In this document: one piece after another, positions 57,311-64,000 of the stretch
Layout: each line of letters starts with the position of its first letter
Position numbering within the stretch: the first letter of the stretch is position 1
Assembly (NCBI RefSeq): GCF_010093185.1
Contig: NZ_PDWL01000005.1
Span: 1-64,000, forward strand
DNA length: 64,000 nucleotides
Reading direction: 5' to 3'
Origin: Pseudoxanthomonas jiangsuensis
GTDB lineage: Bacteria > Pseudomonadota > Gammaproteobacteria > Xanthomonadales > Xanthomonadaceae
Made by a program: the position numbers and the translations under genes
Notes under the pieces: model-generated
What the model saw: only the letters and a program-made list of their open reading frames with translations
Database searches by the model: none
Told to the model about the DNA's origin: nothing

Positions 57311-57874
57311 ATGTCCCTGATCAACACCACCGTCAAGCCGTTCAAGGCCACCGCCTTCCAGAACGGCGAGTTCATCGAAGTCACCGACGCCAGCCTGAAG
57401 GGCAAGTGGTCGGTCCTGATCTTCATGCCGGCCGCCTTCACCTTCAATTGCCCGACCGAGGTCGAGGACGCCGCCAACAACTACGCCGAGTTCCAGAAGG
57501 CCGGTGCCGAGGTCTACATCGTGACCACCGACACCCACTTCTCGCACAAGGTGTGGCACGAGACCTCGCCGGCCGTGGGCAAAGCCCAGTTCCCGCTGGT
57601 CGGCGACCCGACCCACCAGCTGACCAACGCCTTCGGCGTGCACATCCCGGAGGAAGGCCTGGCCCTGCGCGGCACCTTCATCATCAACCCGGAAGGCGTG
57701 ATCAAGACCCTGGAAATCCACGACAACGCGATCGCCCGCGACGTCAGCGAGACCCTGCGCAAGCTCAAGGCCGCCCAGTTCGTCGCCGCCAACCCGGGCC
57801 AGGTGTGCCCGGCCAAGTGGAAGGAAGGCGCCCAGACCATCGCTCCGTCGCTGGACCTGGTCGGCAAGATCTAA
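57311..57874 (+). CDS. ahpC: alkyl hydroperoxide reductase subunit C (peroxiredoxin)
   Basis: Typical two-cysteine peroxiredoxin that reduces peroxides and peroxynitrite. The 187-residue product has the peroxidatic Cys47 in FTFNCPTE and the resolving Cys166 in GQVCPAKW, numbering identical to the Salmonella protein. It is reduced by AhpF, encoded 239 bases downstream; a hairpin lies in the gap. OxyR control is expected from the upstream site. Confidence 0.97.
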   Translation: MSLINTTVKPFKATAFQNGEFIEVTDASLKGKWSVLIFMPAAFTFNCPTEVEDAANNYAEFQKAGAEVYIVTTDTHFSHKVWHETSPAVGKAQFPLVGDPTHQLTNAFGVHIPEEGLALRGTFIINPEGVIKTLEIHDNAIARDVSETLRKLKAAQFVAANPGQVCPAKWKEGAQTIAPSLDLVGKI

Positions 57875-57885
57875 GCGCCGCACCG

Positions 57886-57910
57886 CCCTTCCCGCATCAC
57901 GCGGGGAGGG
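57886..57910 (+). terminator. hairpin after ahpC
   Basis: CCCTTCCCGC and GCGGGGAGGG form a 10-bp stem with one G-T pair and a 5-base loop, 11 bases after the ahpC stop. No T-run follows, so it might be a partial terminator or an mRNA-stabilising element that lets ahpC be made in excess of ahpF. Confidence 0.45.
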
Positions 57911-57936
57911 CCTCCCCCCGGCCCGTTCCAAAGGCC

Positions 57937-58021
57937 GGGAGTGGATGGAAGCCATCGTACCCACGCCGCTGCCGCGCCATGCGGCACGCCACGCAGGCCG
58001 CGTCGGCTTCCATCCACTCCC
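57937..58021. repeat. 17-bp perfect inverted repeat between ahpC and ahpF
   Basis: Bases 57937-57953 (GGGAGTGGATGGAAGCC) are repeated inverted at 58005-58021, with 51 bases between. It is of a size and place consistent with a REP-like element in an operon gap. No second copy was seen in the window. Confidence 0.65.
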
Positions 58022-58113
58022 TACGAAGATGACGCCCTGTGCGCAGGGCGCCACGGCGACGGCTTGCCTGCCTTCGCCGCGCTCGAACACCCCTCCCCCA
58101 CGGAGTTGCCGCC

Positions 58114-59709
58114 ATGTTGGATGCCAACCTCAAGACCCAGCTGCAGGCCTACCTGGAGCGCCTGACCCGCCCGGTGCACCTGGTCGCCTCGCTCGACGAC
58201 GGCGCCGGCTCGGCGGAGATGCTCGCCCTGCTGCAGGGCATCGAGGCCCTGTCGCCGAAGGTGAGCCTGGAAACGCGCCGCGACGACGGCGAGCGCACGC
58301 CGTCCTTCGCCATCACCAGCCCCGGCCACGACATCTCCCTGCGCTTCGCCGGCCTGCCGATGGGCCACGAGTTCACCTCGCTGGTGCTGGCCCTGCTGCA
58401 GGCCGGCGGGCATCCGTCCAAGGCCGCGGCCGAGACGATCGAGCAGGTGCGCGCGCTGGACGGCGAGTTCCTGTTCGAGACCTATTTCTCCCTGTCCTGC
58501 CAGAACTGCCCGGACGTGGTCCAGGCGCTGAACCTGATGGCGGTGCTGAACCCGAAGGTCAGGCACGTGGCCATCGACGGCGCCCTGTTCCAGGACGAGG
58601 TCGAGGGCCGCCAGGTGATGTCGGTGCCGGCGGTGTTCCTCAACGGCGAACTGTTCGGCTACGGCCGCATGGGCCTGGAGGAGATCGTCGCCCGGCTCGA
58701 CACCGGCGCCGAAAAGCGCGAAGCGGAGAAGATCGCGAACAAGGCCGTGTTCGACGTGCTGGTGGTCGGCGGCGGTCCGGCCGGCGCGGCGGCGGCCATA
58801 TACGCCGCGCGTAAGGGCATCCGCACCGGCGTGGCCGCCGAGCGCTTCGGCGGCCAGGTGCTGGACACCATGGCGATCGAGAACTTCATCTCGGTGCAGC
58901 ACACCGAGGGCCCGAAGCTGGCCGCCCAGCTCGAACAGCACGTGCGCGAGTACGAGGTCGACGTGATGAACCTGCAGCGCGCGACCGCGCTGGTGCCGGC
59001 CGGCGACGACGGCCTGGTTGAAGTGAAGCTGGCCAACGGCGCCTCGCTGAAGTCGAAGACCGTGGTCCTGTCCACCGGCGCGCGCTGGCGGCAGATGGGC
59101 GTGCCCGGCGAGGACCAGTACCGCAACAAGGGCGTGGCCTACTGCCCGCACTGCGACGGTCCGCTGTTCAAGGGCAAGCGGGTGGCGGTGATCGGCGGCG
59201 GCAACTCCGGGGTGGAGGCGGCGATCGACCTGGCCGGAATCGTGGCCCACGTCACCCTGGTCGAGTTCGATTCGAAGCTGCGCGCCGACGAGGTCCTGCA
59301 GCGCAAGCTGCGCAGCTTGCCGAACGTGCGCATCCTCACCAGCGCCCAGACCACCGAGGTGCTGGGCGACGGGCAGAAGGTCACCGGCCTGGTCTACAAG
59401 GACCGCGAGGGCGGCGACAGCCACCGGCTGGAGCTGGAAGGCGTGTTCGTGCAGATCGGCCTGCTGCCCAACACCGAATGGCTCGAGGGCACGATCGCGC
59501 TGAGCCCGCGCGGCGAGATCGTGGTCGACGACCGCGGCCAGACCAGCGTGCCGGGGGTGTTCGCCGCCGGCGACTGCACCACCGTACCGTACAAGCAGAT
59601 CGTGATCGCGATGGGCGAGGGCTCCAAGGCTGCGCTGGCCGCGTTCGACCACCTGATCCGCACCTCGGCGCCGGCGCCGAAGACCGGAGCGGTCGCCGAG
59701 GCGGCCTGA
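58114..59709 (+). CDS. ahpF: alkyl hydroperoxide reductase subunit F
   Basis: FAD- and NADH-dependent disulfide reductase that recharges AhpC. The ATG at 58114 is preceded by GGAG and gives 531 residues. The N-terminal double-thioredoxin domain has the redox CQNC at Cys129/Cys132; the C-terminal thioredoxin-reductase-like part has the FAD-binding [19 protein letters not shown] from about residue 217, the redox CPHC at Cys344/Cys347 and the NAD-binding [12 protein letters not shown]. It is followed by oxyR in the same direction. Confidence 0.96.
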   Translation: MLDANLKTQLQAYLERLTRPVHLVASLDDGAGSAEMLALLQGIEALSPKVSLETRRDDGERTPSFAITSPGHDISLRFAGLPMGHEFTSLVLALLQAGGHPSKAAAETIEQVRALDGEFLFETYFSLSCQNCPDVVQALNLMAVLNPKVRHVAIDGALFQDEVEGRQVMSVPAVFLNGELFGYGRMGLEEIVARLDTGAEKREAEKIANKAVFDVLVVGGGPAGAAAAIYAARKGIRTGVAAERFGGQVLDTMAIENFISVQHTEGPKLAAQLEQHVREYEVDVMNLQRATALVPAGDDGLVEVKLANGASLKSKTVVLSTGARWRQMGVPGEDQYRNKGVAYCPHCDGPLFKGKRVAVIGGGNSGVEAAIDLAGIVAHVTLVEFDSKLRADEVLQRKLRSLPNVRILTSAQTTEVLGDGQKVTGLVYKDREGGDSHRLELEGVFVQIGLLPNTEWLEGTIALSPRGEIVVDDRGQTSVPGVFAAGDCTTVPYKQIVIAMGEGSKAALAAFDHLIRTSAPAPKTGAVAEAA

Positions 59710-59778
59710 TGCGCCGCGGCGGGCACCCTGCCCGCCCGGTGCTATACAGTCCGGCCGAGGCGACGGAGGCAAGCCGCG

Positions 59779-60750
59779 ATGAACCTGCGCGACCTCAAGT
59801 ACCTGGTGGCGCTGGCCGACCACAGGCATTTCGGCCGCGCCGCCGCGGCCTGCTACGTCAGCCAGCCCACGCTCTCCACCCAGATCCGCAAGCTGGAGGA
59901 CGAGCTGGGCGTGCCGCTGGTCGAGCGCGCGCCGCGCAAGGTGATGCTGACCCCCGCCGGGCGCGAGGCCGCCGAGCGCGCGCGCCGGATCGTGGCCGAG
60001 GTCGAGCAGATGAAGGAAGCCGCGCGCCGCAGCCAGGACCCGGAAGCCGGGGCGGTGCGCCTGGGCATCTTCCCGACCCTGGCGCCGTACCTGCTGCCGC
60101 ACGTCATCCCGCGCGTGCGCGCCCGCTTCCCGCAGCTGGAACTGCTGCTGGTGGAGGAAAAGAGCGACGAGCTGCTGGCGCGCCTGCGCGACGGCAAGCT
60201 CGACGCCGCGGTGCTCGCCCTGCCGGTGCACGACGAGCAGCTGCACACCGAGTTCCTGTTCGAGGAGCCGTTCGTGCTGGCGGTGCCCGACGGCCATCCG
60301 CTGGCCGGGCGCGAGGCCCTGGCCCTGGACGAGCTGTCCGAGCAGCGCCTGCTTCTGCTGGAGGACGGCCACTGCCTGCGCGAGCAGGCGCTGGACGTGT
60401 GCCGGCTGTCGGGCGCGCACGAGAAGACCGAGTTCCGCGCCACCAGCCTGGAGACCCTGCGGCAGATGGTCGCGGCCAACGTCGGGGTGACCCTGCTGCC
60501 GGCGCTGGCGGTGAAGCCGCCGGTGGCGCGCTCGGACAACATCCACCTGCTGCGCTTCTCCGACTCCCATCCCAGCCGCAGCATCGCCATGGTCTGGCGC
60601 CGCAGCTCGGCCATGAGCGGTTTCCTGGAGCGGCTGGCGCAGGTGTTCGGCGACCTGCCGGCGGACCTGCTCGCGCCCACCGGCGCCGTCCCGGCCGCGG
60701 CGGCGCGCCAGTCCGCCGCGGTGCCGCCGCCGCGCAGCGACTGGGGCTGA
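59779..60750 (+). CDS. oxyR: hydrogen peroxide-inducible regulator OxyR
   Basis: LysR-type activator of peroxide defence genes. The 323-residue product has the N-terminal helix-turn-helix (about residues 18-37: GRAAAACYVSQPTLS) and the sensing cysteines Cys199 (DGHCLREQ) and Cys208 (DVCRL), at the same positions as in Escherichia coli OxyR. The last 25 residues are an Ala/Pro tail beyond the usual end. It is 69 bases after ahpF, and is expected to bind the site upstream of ahpC. Confidence 0.95.
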   Translation: MNLRDLKYLVALADHRHFGRAAAACYVSQPTLSTQIRKLEDELGVPLVERAPRKVMLTPAGREAAERARRIVAEVEQMKEAARRSQDPEAGAVRLGIFPTLAPYLLPHVIPRVRARFPQLELLLVEEKSDELLARLRDGKLDAAVLALPVHDEQLHTEFLFEEPFVLAVPDGHPLAGREALALDELSEQRLLLLEDGHCLREQALDVCRLSGAHEKTEFRATSLETLRQMVAANVGVTLLPALAVKPPVARSDNIHLLRFSDSHPSRSIAMVWRRSSAMSGFLERLAQVFGDLPADLLAPTGAVPAAAARQSAAVPPPRSDWG

Positions 60751-60903
60751 ATCCGGGCTGCGCGGGGCCCCGCGGCGGTTGAATCCGCCCGCGTTCCGGG
60801 CTACGGTGGGCCCTGCAAACCTTTTTGCCCAAGGCGGACGCGGAAACGCGCCGCCTTTTCTTCGTGCGCGCCGAGCGCGCGCTCCAACCCGTGAGGAACC
60901 TCC

Positions 60904-61335
60904 ATGTCCGCCCGACCCACCAGCGGCCTGCCGCCTTCGATCATCGTTTCCAGCCGCGACCTGGCCCGCCTCGAGGCCCTGCTCGACTCCCCGGTGCTGA
61001 GCCGCCATCCGGCCGCGCTCGCGCTGATGGACGAGCTCAACCGCGCCGAGGTGCTGCCGCCCGAGCGCATCCCCGCCGATGTGGTCACCATGCACTCGCG
61101 GGTCGAGTGCGAGGACATCGCCAGCGGCGAGGACCATGTCCTGACCCTGGTCTATCCCAACGAGGCCGACGTCGAGCGCGGCCGGGTGTCCGTACTGGCC
61201 CCGGTGGGCAGCGCCCTGCTCGGCCTGTCGGTCGGCCAGAGCATCGACTGGCAGGCCCCCGGCGGCCGCACCCTGAAGCTGCGGGTCAAGTCGGTGCGCT
61301 ACCAGCCCGAGGCCGCCGGCGACCTGCATCGCTGA
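60904..61335 (+). CDS. rnk: nucleoside diphosphate kinase regulator Rnk
   Basis: A 143-residue protein of the Rnk/GreA-C-terminal family: an N-terminal helical hairpin (about residues 20-50) followed by the FKBP-like GreA/GreB C-terminal domain with LVYPNEADVERGRVSVLAPVG. Rnk binds RNA polymerase and was first described as a regulator of nucleoside diphosphate kinase. It ends at a terminator convergent with cysQ. Confidence 0.92.
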   Translation: MSARPTSGLPPSIIVSSRDLARLEALLDSPVLSRHPAALALMDELNRAEVLPPERIPADVVTMHSRVECEDIASGEDHVLTLVYPNEADVERGRVSVLAPVGSALLGLSVGQSIDWQAPGGRTLKLRVKSVRYQPEAAGDLHR

Positions 61336-61397
61336 GGCGAGAGAGAGCGGCATGGCTTGGCGCTGCGACACGACGCCTGCCGCCGCTCATGTCCCCC

Positions 61398-61429
61398 GGC
61401 AGCGGCCTGCGGCCGCTGCCTCCTCTTTT
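61398..61429 (+). terminator. terminator after rnk
   Basis: GGCAGCGGCC and GGCCGCTGCC form a perfect 10-bp stem with a 3-base loop, followed by TCCTCTTTTA. It is a clear intrinsic terminator 62 bases after the rnk stop. The rest of the 176-base rnk-cysQ gap shows no coding sequence. Confidence 0.8.
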
Positions 61430-61511
61430 ACTTCCCGTCGGCGGGCGCCGCGCCGCAGCGCTTCACGATGGCCTCGAGGCCGGGTTCGCGGCGATGATGC
61501 CAGCGCGCCCG

Positions 61512-62309
61512 CTACAGCCAGTCGCGCCAGGGCAGCTCGGTGTCGCCCAGGGCGATGAAGTCGCCGTTGAGCAGGGTCTCGCGCCGGTTGTAGCGGAACG
61601 GCTTGCCCGTTTCCGTCGACAGCACGGCGCCGCCGGCCGCGTGCAGCACGCACTGGGCCGCGGCGGTATCCCATTCGGAGGTGGGGCCAAAGCGCGGATA
61701 GACGTCCAATGCGCCTTCGGCGATCCGGCAGAACTTGAGCGAGGAGCCGAGCGCGACCTCCTCGATCGCGCCCATCTTCTCCAGCGCCGACTGGGTGCGG
61801 GGATCGCGGTGGGAGCGGCTGGCGGCCACCCGCAGGGGCGCGGTCGCCGGTTCGCGCACGCGCAGGGGCTCGTCGCGGTGGCCGTCGCGACGGTAGGCGT
61901 ACTCGCCCCGCACCGCATGCCAGACCTGGCCGCCGACCGGGGCCTGGACCACGCCCATCGCCGGCGCGCCCTGGGCGATCAGGGCGATGTTCACGGTGAA
62001 CTCGCCGTTGCGCTTGACGAACTCGCGGGTGCCGTCGAGCGGGTCGACCAGCCAGTAGCTGGACCAGTGCCGGCGGGTCTCCCACGGCACCTGGGCGGAC
62101 TCCTCCGACAGCACCGGCAGGTCGGGGGTCAGCCGTTCCAGGCCCTCGACGATGATCCGGTGCGCGGCCAGGTCGGCGGCGGTGAGCGGACTGGCATCGT
62201 CCTTGTGCTGGACCTCGAAGCCCTGTTCGTAGATCTCCATGATCGCCGCGCCGGCCTGGCGGGCGATGGCGATCACGGTTTCGCGCACGTCCACGGTGAT
62301 CCGGATCAT
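61512..62309 (-). CDS. cysQ: 3'(2'),5'-bisphosphate nucleotidase CysQ
   Basis: Removes the 3'-phosphate from PAP, the by-product of sulfate reduction. The ATG at 62307-62309 overlaps the nudE stop codon by 4 bases and gives 265 residues. The metal-binding motifs LSEES (67-71) and DPLDGT (89-94) and the later WDTAAAQCVL segment are present, as expected for the inositol monophosphatase superfamily. Confidence 0.94.
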   Translation of the reverse strand: MIRITVDVRETVIAIARQAGAAIMEIYEQGFEVQHKDDASPLTAADLAAHRIIVEGLERLTPDLPVLSEESAQVPWETRRHWSSYWLVDPLDGTREFVKRNGEFTVNIALIAQGAPAMGVVQAPVGGQVWHAVRGEYAYRRDGHRDEPLRVREPATAPLRVAASRSHRDPRTQSALEKMGAIEEVALGSSLKFCRIAEGALDVYPRFGPTSEWDTAAAQCVLHAAGGAVLSTETGKPFRYNRRETLLNGDFIALGDTELPWRDWL

Positions 62310-62851
62310 CGACGCCCCAACCATTCGCGGGCGATGAACAGCGCCGCCAGCGAGCGCCCCTCGGAGAAATCCTCTCTCAACATCAGCGTTTCCAGTTCCT
62401 GCAGTTTCCAGGGAATGACCTCGAGCTCCTCCGGCTCGTCGCCGGGCAGCTTCTCGGGATAAAGGTCGCGGGCCAGCACCAGCCACGAGACGTGGCTCAT
62501 GTAGGTCGGGGCCAGGGTCAGCGGGCGCAGCACGTCGATCCGGCGGGCGCCGTAGCCGGCCTCTTCCTTCAGCTCGCGGTCGGCGGCCTGTTCGGGACTC
62601 TCGCCGGCATCGATCCGGCCCTTGACCAGGCCCAGCTCGTAGCGGTGCACGCCGGCGGCGTACTCGCGCACCAGCAGCACGGTCTCGTCGTCCAGCATCG
62701 GCACCACCACCACCGCGCCGTGGCCGCGGCCGACCATGCGCTCGAAGCGGCGGCGTTCGCCGTTGGAGAACTCCAGGTCCAGCTTCTCCAGGCGGTAGGG
62801 CCCGGCCTCGGACGCGGTGACCTCGTGGATCACGGGCAGGCGGCGGCTCAC
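62306..62851 (-). CDS. nudE: ADP compounds hydrolase NudE
   Basis: A 181-residue Nudix hydrolase acting on ADP-ribose, NADH and diadenosine polyphosphates in the known family. The Nudix box matches: Gly78, Glu84, Arg92-Glu93-Leu94, Glu96-Glu97, Gly99. Start is a GTG (62849-62851). Its stop overlaps the cysQ start (ATGA), a pairing common in gammaproteobacteria. Confidence 0.92.
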   Translation of the reverse strand: MSRRLPVIHEVTASEAGPYRLEKLDLEFSNGERRRFERMVGRGHGAVVVVPMLDDETVLLVREYAAGVHRYELGLVKGRIDAGESPEQAADRELKEEAGYGARRIDVLRPLTLAPTYMSHVSWLVLARDLYPEKLPGDEPEELEVIPWKLQELETLMLREDFSEGRSLAALFIAREWLGRR

Positions 62852-62943
62852 CGGCGGCTCCCGCGGCGCGGCCGCGGTGCGGCCGATATGATGGCGGGAT
62901 GCTCGGACGTACTCATGAACCGCGAATGCTAGCAGACCCGTCG

Positions 62944-64000
<1,057 letters not shown>

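Overview
The window is a very GC-rich, gene-dense piece of chromosome from a gammaproteobacterium, most probably a member of the Xanthomonadaceae (Lysobacter / Luteimonas / Pseudoxanthomonas / Xanthomonas relatives). The basis is protein-sequence resemblance, the order tRNA-Tyr/Gly/Thr-tuf-tRNA-Trp-secE-nusG-rplKAJL-rpoBC-rpsLG-fusA-tuf, and REP-like inverted repeats of the 'TGTAGGAGC' type typical of that family. The genus cannot be settled from this window. I see no prophage, insertion sequence, CRISPR array or rRNA gene.

Layout: (1) 1-19060, minus strand: the translation/transcription superoperon. It starts at a strong promoter before tRNA-Tyr, contains two nearly identical tuf genes, and is divided by terminator/attenuator-like hairpins after nusG, rplA and rplL, with a separate promoter before rpsL. 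(2) 19085-26003, minus strand: housekeeping genes ychF, pth, rplY, prs, tRNA-Gln, ispE, lolB and a TPR protein; TPR-lolB-ispE are coupled by 4-base overlaps. (3) 26070-33785: hemA-prfA, a MoaB/Mog-like protein, ppk2, a TlpA-type lipoprotein, a YihY membrane protein, wrbA, a DUF2069 protein, a half-length asparaginase and ybaK. (4) 33930-40471, plus strand: a TonB-dependent receptor, then a small diheme cytochrome related to the photosynthetic-reaction-centre cytochrome fold, a larger monoheme protein of unknown function, and a secreted thioredoxin-like protein whose reading frame has no stop before its own terminator. This is the part most likely to hold an undescribed (electron-transfer) system. 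(5) 40048-46374: a SufT-like protein, two small uncharacterised proteins, and the proton-translocating transhydrogenase genes, split by an inverted sigma-factor/membrane-protein/DUF3106 cassette. (6) 46518-51282, minus strand: two tandem DUF1631 paralogues. (7) 51438-56180: nitroreductase, 5'-3' exonuclease, Nudix hydrolase, N-formylglutamate amidohydrolase, DUF2242 lipoprotein and proline iminopeptidase; the last two convergent genes take their stop codons from the two arms of a perfect 27-bp inverted repeat. (8) 56272-64000: prmC, then ahpC-ahpF-oxyR with a well-formed OxyR site at ahpC, rnk, cysQ-nudE, and bioA cut off by the window end.

Functionally, most of the window serves growth (ribosome, RNA polymerase, elongation factors, release factor and its methylase, tRNAs, PRPP, isoprenoid and tetrapyrrole precursors). 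The rest covers peroxide defence, NADPH balance, nucleotide clean-up and an uncharacterised periplasmic c-type cytochrome group.
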